DNA of 35,573 nucleotides from Verrucomicrobiales bacterium. Its GTDB lineage: Bacteria; Verrucomicrobiota; Verrucomicrobiia; Verrucomicrobiales; DEV007. The position numbers and the translations under genes are program-made. Under the pieces are notes generated by a model, which saw only the letters and a program-made list of their open reading frames with translations, was not told the origin of the DNA and did no database searches. The first letter of the stretch is position 1. Each line of letters begins with the position of its first letter. Location: positions 1 to 35,573 of the forward strand of contig JADZAX010000101.1 in NCBI GenBank assembly GCA_020852405.1, read 5' to 3'. Shown one piece after another: positions 9,307 through 20,981 of this stretch.

Positions 9307-9837
9307 CTATCTGCGCGTGAAAATGACAGGAGGACCGCAGGGAGTGCTTTTTCCATTGTCCCAGGAAACGCCTTCCAGCTTGAAGTGGTTCCGATCAATG
9401 AAAGTGTAGGTGGCTCCGTGCATGTGCTTGTCTTTCGAGACGTTCAAGCCAGGAGTGGACACCAGATCAAAGGTTAGTGAGTCCGTCGTGCTCTTTGTGA
9501 GCATCATTCTCGGCTGGTTTCGCAGCATGCAGTAGTGCGTCATCATGAGCTTGCCTTTCACATCGTGATAGATGCTCAGCATCTCCATTGGTGTGCCTTC
9601 GGCGAATCGCTCCTCAATCACCGAATCACCGGCGATGAGGCGAAACTCAGTGTTCATTTTCCCCATCATCGGCGAATCAGCCGTCCACTTGCCGACCAGT
9701 GACTTCATCCGCTCGAAAGCGGCTGATCCCTGATAAGGAGGCATTTCACTACAGGCTGCCTGGTTGGTCCTGGCAGTCTGACATGCCGGGAGCCCCACGA
9801 GGGCGAAGATGGAGAGGATGAGCGCTTGCTTGATCAT
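9307..9837 (-). CDS. DUF1579 family putative lipoprotein
   Basis: MIKQALILSIFALVGLPACQTA lipobox (LPAC); FERMKSLVGKWTADSPMMGK...HDVKGKLMMTHYCMLRNQPRM. Confidence 0.78.
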   Translation of the reverse strand: MIKQALILSIFALVGLPACQTARTNQAACSEMPPYQGSAAFERMKSLVGKWTADSPMMGKMNTEFRLIAGDSVIEERFAEGTPMEMLSIYHDVKGKLMMTHYCMLRNQPRMMLTKSTTDSLTFDLVSTPGLNVSKDKHMHGATYTFIDRNHFKLEGVSWDNGKSTPCGPPVIFTRR

Positions 9838-9898
9838 AGTGGCGTTCGGTTGGATGGCTGAATGTGACGATTCAATGAGAGCGGCAAAGTTCAACCGT

Positions 9899-10303
9899 TC
9901 AGGCTTTCGGCGGCATCGCGCTCATGTGGAAGAGTTCCCAGCAGTGGCCATCGGGATCGGCAAAGCTGTGCTGATACATGAAACCGTAATCCTTTGGCTC
10001 GGCATACATGGAGCCGCCAGCAGCGACTGCTTTCGCGACCAGATCCTCGACTTGCTCACGACTATCGCAACTGAGGCAGTTCAGCACTTCCACGGATTTC
10101 TTGGTGTCGCAGATGGTCTTCGGTGTGAATTGGAGGAACTTGGGATGCGTGAGCACCATGACGTGGATATGCTCGTTGATCACGATGCAAGCCCCCGTAT
10201 CATCGCTGAACTGCGGATTGTGCGAGAAGCCTAGCGCCTCGAAGAAAGCGAGGGATCGCGGGAGGTCCGCGACGGGGAGGTTGATGAAGATTTGGGTGTT
10301 CAT
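9899..10303 (-). CDS. VOC family protein (glyoxalase-like)
   Basis: MNTQIFINLPVADLPRSLAFFEALGFSHNPQFSDDTGACIVINEHIHVMVL...YQHSFADPDGHCWELFHM. Confidence 0.92.
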   Translation of the reverse strand: MNTQIFINLPVADLPRSLAFFEALGFSHNPQFSDDTGACIVINEHIHVMVLTHPKFLQFTPKTICDTKKSVEVLNCLSCDSREQVEDLVAKAVAAGGSMYAEPKDYGFMYQHSFADPDGHCWELFHMSAMPPKA

Positions 10304-10325
10304 GGAGTGAAGTGTTCCAATTACC

Positions 10326-10352
10326 GACGAACAAGGTTGCGCGCCAAGGACA
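10326..10352 (-). promoter_or_regulatory. Candidate ECF-type promoter upstream of the small-gene cluster
   Basis: On the minus strand TGTCCT (10352..10347), 17-nt spacer, CGTC (10329..10326), 23 nt before the first ATG (10303). Motif match only. Confidence 0.35.
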
Positions 10353-10603
10353 GGGAGGACAAATTTTCTGAAAAAAAGGAATGCCGGAGGCTAACTATAG
10401 CCACACCGCAGGTCTACAAAGGTGACAAAGTAGCTGCAGACCCGAAATTGGCGAGATTTTCCTATCCGAATCGGCAACCGACTCTGCACCAAGTTTGCCC
10501 GGTCGCTCAAAGGTCACACGCGGGGACGGCGCGCGTTTGGACCGGTCTCCTGTTGAACTGCGGGGCCCAACTGGGTGGGCTTTCGTTCCTCGGCGGTTGT
10601 GTC

Positions 10604-12085
10604 TCACTCGGCAGCAGGCGGACGAAATCGCTCGGCGATCCGTTCCACGCCTCCGCGTTTGCCAGCCACTGGCTCGAAGTTTTTGGTGGCTGCATTCCAT
10701 CCCGTCTGTGTTGGATATGGATAAATCGGCATCTCCCATAGAGTCTTGCCATTCTCTCCATGCCGCCCCAGCAACGCAAAGGGCGCAGTGCCGGTCTCGC
10801 GCCAGGAGCGCACGGCGTCGAGGAGGTTTGGCGGCTGATTGATGCCAGGGCCACCTCCGTGGGCCAGGCCGGGGACGACGTAGAAACGGAAGAAGGACTG
10901 CACCGGATCGAGTCCGCCGAGGCGCTCGATGACGCGCTCGTAGTAATCAATCGAGGCGTGGTAGGGCACGACGGAATCGGCGGTGCCGAGCGTCATGATC
11001 AGCTTGCCGCCGCGCTTGGCGAAGGCGCTGAGGTCAGGATTCTCCGCGCTGAGATAGGGCGCGAGTGTGGCGGTGTAGGTGTCGATGTCCGCGCCGAAGT
11101 TGATCTCATCCAACGGCTTGTCTTTGCCGAAGACCCAGTTGAAGAGATAGAGGTGTCCGTGCGAGGCCCCGATGGAACTGCCGAGCGGGATGCCGTTGAA
11201 GAGGCGCTCACCAGTCACGGCGTGGCGTGGACCGTCGAAGAGTTTCCGCAAGGCCGCGGCGTGTTCGTCGGTGAGGGTGGCGTCCTTTTTCCGCGCCAGC
11301 GCGATGACGGCCTCGAAGTCCTGCGCGGAGCAGCGAGGATCGGAGACGAACTTGCCAGCCACTGCGGGGATTTCGCTCGCCGCCATGAACTCATTCGCGG
11401 CAGCCATGACGCTGGCGTCCTGCTCCTTCGTGAAGGGGCACTTTTTCAGAATCTGATCGTTCCAGAGGAAGTAGGCGTGCAGCGGTGTGCGGCAATGCGC
11501 GGCGACGGCAGCCGAGATGCCATCGTAATCCTCGGGATAACGTTGCGCTTCCTGCAAGGCCTGCTGCCCCCCGGTCGAGCCACCGCTGAAATACGAAAGC
11601 TCCGGATTTTTGCCGTAATGCGCCCGCACGATCTGCTTGCCCACGACCGTCATGAGATGAGTGGCACGGAAGCCGAAGTCCTTCCACACTTCCGGATTGC
11701 CGATGCCGGAGTCGGGATTCGGCGCGGTGCCCATGTCCGTCGTCGCCACGGCGTATCCACCGGCACTCGCGGCTGCCAGACTGCCGGAATTGATGTGCCC
11801 GGCCGCGCCGCCATTGCCGAGTCCGAGAAAGCGGGCGTTCCATTGGTTGGCATCGGGCAGCCAGACTTCGACGTTGATGTTTGAGCCCTTCGCAGGATGG
11901 AGCACCAGCTTCACGACCGTCTTCGTGGCGGTCGCATCGCGCTCCACCAGAGTGATCGTTCCGGCGTCGATCTTCAGTGCCCGCAGAGCAGCCAGCTTTT
12001 CATCGCCGCGTTGCTGCGCCTCACCAAATGCGGGAACAGAACAGAGCAACAGGGCGAGGCAAAAGGATTCGATTTTTCTGTTCAT
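10604..12085 (-). CDS. Tannase/feruloyl esterase family alpha/beta hydrolase, secreted
   Basis: Signal peptide MNRKIESFCLALLLCSVPAFGEAQ; NARFLGLGNGGAAGHI, GYAVATTDMGTAPN, YFSGGSTGGQQALQEAQRYPEDYDGI, GTADSVVPYHASIDYYERV, YVVPGLAHGGGPG. Confidence 0.9.
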   Translation of the reverse strand: MNRKIESFCLALLLCSVPAFGEAQQRGDEKLAALRALKIDAGTITLVERDATATKTVVKLVLHPAKGSNINVEVWLPDANQWNARFLGLGNGGAAGHINSGSLAAASAGGYAVATTDMGTAPNPDSGIGNPEVWKDFGFRATHLMTVVGKQIVRAHYGKNPELSYFSGGSTGGQQALQEAQRYPEDYDGISAAVAAHCRTPLHAYFLWNDQILKKCPFTKEQDASVMAAANEFMAASEIPAVAGKFVSDPRCSAQDFEAVIALARKKDATLTDEHAAALRKLFDGPRHAVTGERLFNGIPLGSSIGASHGHLYLFNWVFGKDKPLDEINFGADIDTYTATLAPYLSAENPDLSAFAKRGGKLIMTLGTADSVVPYHASIDYYERVIERLGGLDPVQSFFRFYVVPGLAHGGGPGINQPPNLLDAVRSWRETGTAPFALLGRHGENGKTLWEMPIYPYPTQTGWNAATKNFEPVAGKRGGVERIAERFRPPAAE

Positions 12086-12342
12086 GGGGTCAGGCAGGTT
12101 CTTGCTGAGTTTCCGGCGGCGCCAAAAGCCGTCGATCCGCCAAGAGAAGATCGGGACGCTCGAGTGATAGCCGAAATGCCGGACGCTGGCAACTCTTGCC
12201 TGCGCCGCCCTCCAAGGGTTCTGGCGCGGATGGTGGGGAATTGGCAGGAGAGAGAGACTCCGGCGAAGGGAGTGCTATCGCGACTTGAACGGCGGGTCGG
12301 ATTGGCGCAACGGTTCTTCGTTTGATCCCAGCGCGGCCTCAC

Positions 12343-12909
12343 ATGAAAATCCCACCAAAGAAGTTGTCAGCCACCCAACGCGAAGACCTGCTCAGGACCT
12401 TGAAGGCCCGCTTTGAAAGCCACCTGAAGCGACATCAAGGCATTGCGTGGGCGGAAGTCCAAGCCAGACTCGAGATCCAGGCTGCCAAGCTGTGGTCACT
12501 TCATGAAATGGAACAGACCGGCGGGGAACCGGATGTGGTGGGCCTGGATCGTCACACGGGCGAATACCTCTTCTTTGACTGTTCCGCTGAAACTCCCAAA
12601 GGCCGCGTCAGCGTCTGTTACGACCGCGCAGGCTTGGAATCCCGGAAAGAACACCAACCAAAAACCACCGCCATGGATCTGGCCGCGGACATTGGGATCG
12701 AGCTTCTCACGGAGGCGCAGTATCTGGACCTGCAGAGTTTGGGAGACTTCGATACGAAAACATCGAGCTGGGTGAAAACCCCGTCCGAGATCAGAGAACG
12801 TGGCGGCGCGCTCTACTGTGAGCGTCGCTACGGCCGGATCTTCGTGGGGCACAACGGTGCCCAGTCTTATTATGCCGCGAGAGGATTCCGTGGCTGGCTC
12901 ATGGTGTGA
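12343..12909 (+). CDS. DUF4256 family protein
   Basis: LKARFESHLKRHQGIAWAEVQARLEIQAAKLWSLHEMEQTGGEPDVVGLDRHTGEYLFFDCSAETPKGRVSVCYDRAGLESRKEHQP. Confidence 0.85.
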   Translation: MKIPPKKLSATQREDLLRTLKARFESHLKRHQGIAWAEVQARLEIQAAKLWSLHEMEQTGGEPDVVGLDRHTGEYLFFDCSAETPKGRVSVCYDRAGLESRKEHQPKTTAMDLAADIGIELLTEAQYLDLQSLGDFDTKTSSWVKTPSEIRERGGALYCERRYGRIFVGHNGAQSYYAARGFRGWLMV

Positions 12910-13109
12910 AACACGTCGCTCCAGGCCCCTTGCTGCTTTGGCAGATTTTGGGGTCGGAGGGTATTTGTCGGCGAGAGCCTGCGCGATGCTTTTGGCTTCC
13001 CCCTCCCCTCTCCACAGAAGATTCGTCATTGCGCCGATGGAAATCGTGGCCCACATCACTCCAGTCCGGATGCCCATTCCTGAGCGCCGATCACCCTACT
13101 GAGTTTGCC

Positions 13110-13598
13110 ATGAAGTCACTTCCCTTTTTCTTGAGTTCTGCCCTCCTCCTGCTGCTCGCGGGCTGCAAAACTACCCCGGCGACACCGGACGTTCCGCCTC
13201 CGGCGATGCAGCCGTCCCTGCCGCAGCCGGGAGTCGCAAGCAGTGATGGATTCGTGACCACCGCGAGCGGCCTGAAATACCGGGTGCTGTCATCCGGTGC
13301 CGCCAACGGGCGTTCGCCCAGCCTCAGCGATTCGGTGACGGTGCATTACCGTGGAACGCTGAACAATGGCACCGTCTTCGACAGTTCCTATGATCGAGGT
13401 CAGCCGACGACCTTTGGGGTCGGGCAGGTGATTCCCGGTTGGACAGAGGCGCTCCAACTCATGAAACCGGGCGACAAGTGGCTGCTTCACATTCCCTCCC
13501 GTCTGGCCTATGGCAGCCAATCGGTTGGCAACCAGATCCCGCCTAATAGTGACCTGATCTTCCAGGTCGAATTGCTGCAGATCGCGGGTGGTCGCTGA
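13110..13598 (+). CDS. FKBP-type peptidyl-prolyl cis-trans isomerase, putative lipoprotein
   Basis: Lipobox LLLLLAGCKTT; TASGLKYRVLSSGAANGRSPSLSDSVTVHYRGTLNNGTVFDSSYDRGQPTTFGVGQVIPGWTEALQLMKPGDKWLLHIPSRLAYG. Confidence 0.93.
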   Translation: MKSLPFFLSSALLLLLAGCKTTPATPDVPPPAMQPSLPQPGVASSDGFVTTASGLKYRVLSSGAANGRSPSLSDSVTVHYRGTLNNGTVFDSSYDRGQPTTFGVGQVIPGWTEALQLMKPGDKWLLHIPSRLAYGSQSVGNQIPPNSDLIFQVELLQIAGGR

Positions 13599-13650
13599 GG
13601 AAACCGGGGCCGAGAGCCCCATCATCGGAAACCCGACGAACTCTTGACTC

Positions 13651-13683
13651 AAAACGCCCCGGACCTGCCTGGGATCCGGGACG
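13651..13683 (-). terminator. Candidate rho-independent terminator for katG
   Basis: Minus strand CGTCCCGGA..TCCGGGGCG hairpin (one mismatch) followed by TTTT; lies between convergent FKBP and katG. Confidence 0.45.
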
Positions 13684-13707
13684 TTCTGGCAAGTCTAGAT
13701 ACGGAAA

Positions 13708-15900
<2,193 letters not shown>

Positions 15901-15927
15901 TCAGTGGTGGGGTGACGGAAAGAGAAC

Positions 15928-15981
15928 GGGTAAGACACCAGTGATACGAGCCAGCGAACAGGCTGGTTTCAAATCTTACCC
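15928..15981 (-). promoter_or_regulatory. Candidate structured leader/operator between divergent katG and DUF1592 gene
   Basis: GGGTAAGA (15928-15935) pairs perfectly with TCTTACCC (15974-15981), enclosing CCAGC-GAACAG-GCTGG hairpin (15951-15966). Confidence 0.35.
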
Positions 15982-16102
15982 CCGGGGAGGTCTCCCGTCC
16001 AGAGATGGTTCCCGCCCAGACGTTGCCGCGGACCCGGCGCAATTCCGACCAAGAAATGGAGGCTCCTTCGTGATAGGGTGCCCCGCCGAACAGGAAACTC
16101 GA

Positions 16103-18058
16103 ATGACAGTCCCCGGAATATTCAGCAGTGGCGGAATCGCCCTGACCCTCTTCGCCTTTGCGATCGCGGCGCCCCCGGAATGTCTGGCGGAGCCGGCCGA
16201 CGATAGGGATTTTGCCGCGCTCCAGGCCAACGCCCAAAAGTCCTTCAAAGACGAGGTCACTCCTTTTGTCACGACCTATTGCCTGGACTGTCACGGCAAC
16301 AAGAAAAGCAAGGGAGGCCTCAATTTCCAACCAGCCCTCAAACATCCCGGAGACTCGGCCTCCAGCAAACGGTGGATGCAGGCCTTCGTGAATGTGAGCG
16401 CCCATGACATGCCGCCGGAGGAAGAAGACAAGCAGCCAACGGAGGAAGAACGCCAAAAGTTTCTCGACAGCATTGGCCAGATCAAATTTCTCAGCCCGAA
16501 GGATCCCGGCCCGTTTGTGATCCGTCGCCTGACCAAGGTGGAATATGGCAACACCCTGCATGGTCTCTTCGGAGTGGATCCGGCGGTCGCCCAGGAATTG
16601 CCGGACGAAGTCTTTGGCGAGGGGTATCTCAATACCCTCTCCCCTCTTCAATCGGAACAGTATCTCGCGATCGCCAATGAAGTCCTGGACCGGATCCTGG
16701 CACCCCAGGATGCGCCCCCCACAGCAGTGCAGCAGCGCCTCTTTGGAGCAGAAATGCCCAAGCCGGGGACCGATATCCGCGCGGAAGCCAAAAAAGTAGC
16801 CCGCTCGCTGGCCCGGAACGCCTATCGCCGCCCTCCCTCCGAGGAGGAACTGGAGGTACTGCTTGGCGTATTCGACCTGGGCCGAGCCAACCATCTCCCC
16901 TACCCTTCCGCCTTGCGGCTGATGCTCAAAGCGGTCCTCGTTTCTCCCCAGTTCCTCTACATCACTCCCGCGAAAGAAACCGGGACCGGCCAGACGATCG
17001 TTCCTTTGGATGACCATCAACTGGCGTCTCGGTTGTCCTACCTGTTATGGGCGACCATGCCGGATGCGGAGTTGTCCGCGCTGGCCGATGGCGGCACGCT
17101 CCATGAACCGACGGTGCTGAAGGCGCAGGTGAAGCGGATGCTCCTGGACCCGCGTTCCCGGGCCTTGTTTGATGGGTTTGGCACGCAGTGGCTGGGACTG
17201 GGAGACCTGCAGAGCAAGACCTTCGACACGGCCAAGTTCCCACAAATGACCAGCGCCCTGCGAATGGCAATGGTGGAAGAGGCACGGCTCTTCTTTGACA
17301 GCATCGTGCGTGAGAACCGGTCGGTGGTCAGTTTCGTGGACGGCGACTACACCTTTCTCAACGGAACCCTCGCCGCCCTCTACGGTCTCGAAAAGACCGT
17401 CACCGGACCGAAGATGCGCCGGGTGACGCTGACGAATGCCAATCGGGGAGGAATTTTGGGAATGCCCGGCATTCTGGCGACAACCTCCTTCCCCAACCGC
17501 ACCAGTCCCGTGAGGCGGGGGGTGTGGGTGCTGGAGCAGGTCCTGGGAGAACGCGTGCCGCCTCCCCCGCCGAATGTGCCAGCCCTGGAGAAACAGGATC
17601 AGAAGAAAGTCGCCAATCTGACCCTGCGTCAGCGCACCGAACTGCACCGCACCAACACCGTGTGCGCCAACTGCCACAAGATCCTCGATCCCATCGGTTT
17701 CGGTCTGGAAAACTTCGATGCCATCGGCCGTTGGCGTGACCAGGACGATACGGGCGGCGCGATCGACGCGGCCGGCGAGCTTCCAGGAGGCAAGCATTTC
17801 TCGTCCCCCCGGGAGCTGAAAGCGATCATCGCCGGACGAAAGGACGCACTGGCGCGCAACCTCACGGAGAAGCTCCTGGCCTATGCCTTGTGTCGCCAAC
17901 TCGAAGGCCATGACGAGATCGTGGTGGATCGCCTGATGGCAACCGTCGCCAAGGACGGCTATCGTATGCAGACGGTCATCTCCGAAGTGGTCACCAGTTA
18001 TCCCTTCCTCAATCGTCGCATTCCCGAAACCGCCACCTCTCCGTCCCATGCGAAGTAA
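16103..18058 (+). CDS. DUF1592/DUF1588-type planctomycete-like cytochrome domain protein
   Basis: CxxCH motifs [16 protein letters not shown] and [97 protein letters not shown]. Confidence 0.92.
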   Translation: MTVPGIFSSGGIALTLFAFAIAAPPECLAEPADDRDFAALQANAQKSFKDEVTPFVTTYCLDCHGNKKSKGGLNFQPALKHPGDSASSKRWMQAFVNVSAHDMPPEEEDKQPTEEERQKFLDSIGQIKFLSPKDPGPFVIRRLTKVEYGNTLHGLFGVDPAVAQELPDEVFGEGYLNTLSPLQSEQYLAIANEVLDRILAPQDAPPTAVQQRLFGAEMPKPGTDIRAEAKKVARSLARNAYRRPPSEEELEVLLGVFDLGRANHLPYPSALRLMLKAVLVSPQFLYITPAKETGTGQTIVPLDDHQLASRLSYLLWATMPDAELSALADGGTLHEPTVLKAQVKRMLLDPRSRALFDGFGTQWLGLGDLQSKTFDTAKFPQMTSALRMAMVEEARLFFDSIVRENRSVVSFVDGDYTFLNGTLAALYGLEKTVTGPKMRRVTLTNANRGGILGMPGILATTSFPNRTSPVRRGVWVLEQVLGERVPPPPPNVPALEKQDQKKVANLTLRQRTELHRTNTVCANCHKILDPIGFGLENFDAIGRWRDQDDTGGAIDAAGELPGGKHFSSPRELKAIIAGRKDALARNLTEKLLAYALCRQLEGHDEIVVDRLMATVAKDGYRMQTVISEVVTSYPFLNRRIPETATSPSHAK

Positions 18059-19430
18059 CTTCCTCATCGATCGCCGCACCTGTCTGAAAGGCGTCGGCGC
18101 ATCCCTCGCCCTGCCGCTTCTGGAAACCATGGGCTGGGCCGAATCCGCCAAAGGAAAATCGTTCCAGCCACCGGTCCGCCTCGGATTCATGTACATGCCC
18201 CACGGGGTCATCATGGATCAGTTCTGGCCCAAAAATCCAGAGAGCTTCCTGTCGGCACCGCCTCCGGCCCTCGAATCCCTGCGTCCGGTCCTCGACCGGT
18301 GTCTCCTGATGAAGGGCATCTCCGGCGTGCCGATCGCCCCCTTCAATGGCGCTCCCCACGCGCTCGAACTTTCGACCTGGCTCACGGCGGCCCTGCCGGA
18401 TGCCGCCACCCGGAACCAGATCAACATCGCGATCTCGGCGGATCAGATCGCGGCCAACTATGTCGGAGCTCTGACGTCATTGCCATCGCTGGAGTTGGCC
18501 ACCATGCCGCAGACGCACAAAGAAAATCAGGAGGGGCTGAATGAAGGGTATTACTCGCACTGCAGCTTCCGCTCGCCGACCCAGGCGGTCCCCGCCGAAA
18601 CCAATCCCCGCAGCGTGCTGAACCGCCTCTTCGGCACGTCCGACAAACCCGGACAGGTCACGGCTACGGATCCGCTCGACCGGAAGATGTTGGATCTGGT
18701 CATCGGCGGCGCCAAGGATCTGCGCCGGAAGCTACCCCAGGACGACCAGCACAAACTGGATGAATACCTCGACAGCGTGCGCGCCGTGGAGCGCCGCATC
18801 GCCGCCATCGAATCCCGCCAGAAAGAGGCCGCATTGGAGAAGGCCGGCGTCAGCAGCAGCAAGCGTCACGCCTCCGATTCCCAGCCCATCGAGATCAAGA
18901 TTCCCGAGGGAGACAAGCGCAGCGATTACATGCAGGTGATGTGCGACCTCAACGTGCTCGCGTTCCAGACCGACACCACCCGCGTCAGCACCTACATTGG
19001 CTCCACGCCCAACGGCGTTTCCTATCCGGAACTCGGATTCAAAGACGAGCATCATTCGCAGACCCATCACAACAACGAGGCCGAGAAAGTCCGCAAAGTC
19101 GCCGCCATCACCAAGTTCAACATCGACCAGTTCGCCCACATGGTGAACCAGATGGCCAACCTCCGCGAAGGCGACGGCACCCTGCTCGACAACTGCATCA
19201 TGGTGTGGGGTTCCGGCCTCGAGGACGGCAACAAGCATAGCCGGGGAAATCTGCCCTTCATCGTCGCTGGCAAAGGCGGAGGCTCCCTCCATACGGGCCG
19301 GTTTTTGCCCGATACCAAGGGCAATCAGGGAGATCTGCTGACCACGCTGCTGGCGTGTGCCGGCGTGCCTCTGGACCGGCCGATCGGCATTGCGACGAAG
19401 CAGATCACGGAGATGAAGGCCGGCATTTAA
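18048..19430 (+). CDS. DUF1552 domain-containing protein, Tat signal
   Basis: [23 protein letters not shown] twin-arginine signal; [22 protein letters not shown]; overlaps upstream DUF1592 gene by 11 nt (known pair). Confidence 0.93.
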   Translation: MRSNFLIDRRTCLKGVGASLALPLLETMGWAESAKGKSFQPPVRLGFMYMPHGVIMDQFWPKNPESFLSAPPPALESLRPVLDRCLLMKGISGVPIAPFNGAPHALELSTWLTAALPDAATRNQINIAISADQIAANYVGALTSLPSLELATMPQTHKENQEGLNEGYYSHCSFRSPTQAVPAETNPRSVLNRLFGTSDKPGQVTATDPLDRKMLDLVIGGAKDLRRKLPQDDQHKLDEYLDSVRAVERRIAAIESRQKEAALEKAGVSSSKRHASDSQPIEIKIPEGDKRSDYMQVMCDLNVLAFQTDTTRVSTYIGSTPNGVSYPELGFKDEHHSQTHHNNEAEKVRKVAAITKFNIDQFAHMVNQMANLREGDGTLLDNCIMVWGSGLEDGNKHSRGNLPFIVAGKGGGSLHTGRFLPDTKGNQGDLLTTLLACAGVPLDRPIGIATKQITEMKAGI

Positions 19431-19635
19431 CCGGGGCTGAAACCGCCTGCCGTTGCCCAAGCTTTCAAACGGAACAGTTTCTGCCCAACATCCCTTGGCG
19501 CTGCGAGGAACAGGCGAGGAAAGGAAGATATGGCAAATCCGTTCCAGCAGGAATCCGTGACAGTTAAACCTGCTCCGCAGTCGGAATAGGCTTGCCCTAG
19601 ACGATTGCTCAGGGTTCATCTAAGAGAAGCTCCCC

Positions 19636-20814
19636 ATGAAAAAAACATCCCCCAAAAAGTCGACCGCTGCGGCAGCGGCACATAAAAAGCGCCAAGCCAC
19701 GACACGAAAATCCGGCCGCGGCAGGACAGCCAGCGGGGACGTCTCTCCCGATACCACCGTCCAAGGCATCGAGACCTTCTCCATCTCCGAGTCCACCGCG
19801 GCGGCACGCGAATCGAAGACCGCGGCAGTCTCGGACATTCTCCACACGGCCGCCACCACCGGCATCGAGAATCTCTCCAAAACCCTCGAAGTCATTCTCG
19901 AAGGAGCCTCTCCCGACGACGTCCTCGCGATCGGGCATCTTCTTTCCAAACACGTCACCGCTGCCAAGGGATTCCGCCGCGACCGGTCCGACTTCGAACT
20001 TTCCGATGACTGGAGGGAGGGCGCATACCCCTATAAAAACCTCATGTCTCGCCGCAACTACGAGCGGGAAAAATACCGTCTCCAGGTCGAGTTGCTCAAG
20101 CTCCAAGCCTGGGTCCGCGCGAGCGGGCAGCGGATCGTGATCCTCTTCGAAGGACGAGACGCGGCGGGGAAAGGCGGCGCTATCAAGCGTTTCATGGAAC
20201 ATCTCAATCCGAGGGGCGCCCGAGTCGTCGCCCTTGAGAAACCGACCGAGGAAGAGCGTGGCCAATGGTATTTCCAGCGCTACGTCGAACACCTCCCGAC
20301 GAAGGGCGAGATCGTGATGTTCGACCGCTCCTGGTACAACCGGGCGGGCGTCGAGCGGGTCATGGGATTCTGCAGCGACGAGGAGTATGTCGAATTCATG
20401 CGCCAGGTCCCCGAGTTCGAGCGCAACCTCGCGCGCAGCGGCATCCATCTCATCAAGTTCTGGTTCTCGGTGAGCCGCAAAGAGCAGCGTCGCCGCTTCA
20501 AAGAGCGCAAGTCGCACCCGTTGAAGCAGTGGAAGCTCTCCCCCGTCGACCTCGCCTCCCTCGATAAATGGGATGAATACACCGTCGCGAAGGAGAGCAT
20601 GTTCTTCAACACCGACACCGCCGACGCCCCATGGACCGTCGTGAAGTCCGATTGCAAAAAGCGCGCCCGGCTCAACGCCCTGCGCTACATCCTCCACAAG
20701 CTGCCCTACAGCAAAAAAGACACGAAGCATATCGGCTCAATCGACGCCCTCCTCGTGGGGCGAGCCAATGTCGTCTACGAACGCGGCGAAAAAGAGGTGA
20801 ACGCCGTGTTCTGA
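19636..20814 (+). CDS. ppk2: Polyphosphate kinase 2 family protein with basic Ala/Lys-rich N-terminal extension
   Basis: RIVILFEGRDAAGKGGAIKRFMEHLNPRGARVVALEKPTEEERGQWYFQRYVEHLPTKGEIVMFDRSWYNRAGVERVMGFC; KKRARLNALRYILHKLPY. Confidence 0.96.
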   Translation: MKKTSPKKSTAAAAAHKKRQATTRKSGRGRTASGDVSPDTTVQGIETFSISESTAAARESKTAAVSDILHTAATTGIENLSKTLEVILEGASPDDVLAIGHLLSKHVTAAKGFRRDRSDFELSDDWREGAYPYKNLMSRRNYEREKYRLQVELLKLQAWVRASGQRIVILFEGRDAAGKGGAIKRFMEHLNPRGARVVALEKPTEEERGQWYFQRYVEHLPTKGEIVMFDRSWYNRAGVERVMGFCSDEEYVEFMRQVPEFERNLARSGIHLIKFWFSVSRKEQRRRFKERKSHPLKQWKLSPVDLASLDKWDEYTVAKESMFFNTDTADAPWTVVKSDCKKRARLNALRYILHKLPYSKKDTKHIGSIDALLVGRANVVYERGEKEVNAVF

Positions 20815-20981
20815 AGGCTCCCGAGGTTCCGATAAACGCTTCCTAAACGCCCCCCCAGTTGGATTGCACTCCCGACGGCCCTTGCCTCGCGACAGGAACG
20901 AGAGACCAGACCACCGACGCGTCCATTGACTATCCCTCTGCACAGCGGAGAGTCGTGAAGATTTCAATCCTTAAAACTCCC

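Noticed and set aside
2193-10303. Integron-like gene cassette array
   Set aside because: Many small same-strand genes suggested this, but no attC-like recombination sites or integrase were seen, spacers vary in sequence, and several genes overlap.
10760-11884. 374-aa plus-strand ORF
   Set aside because: Antisense to the tannase-family gene.
19609-20730. 373-aa minus-strand ORF
   Set aside because: Antisense to PPK2.
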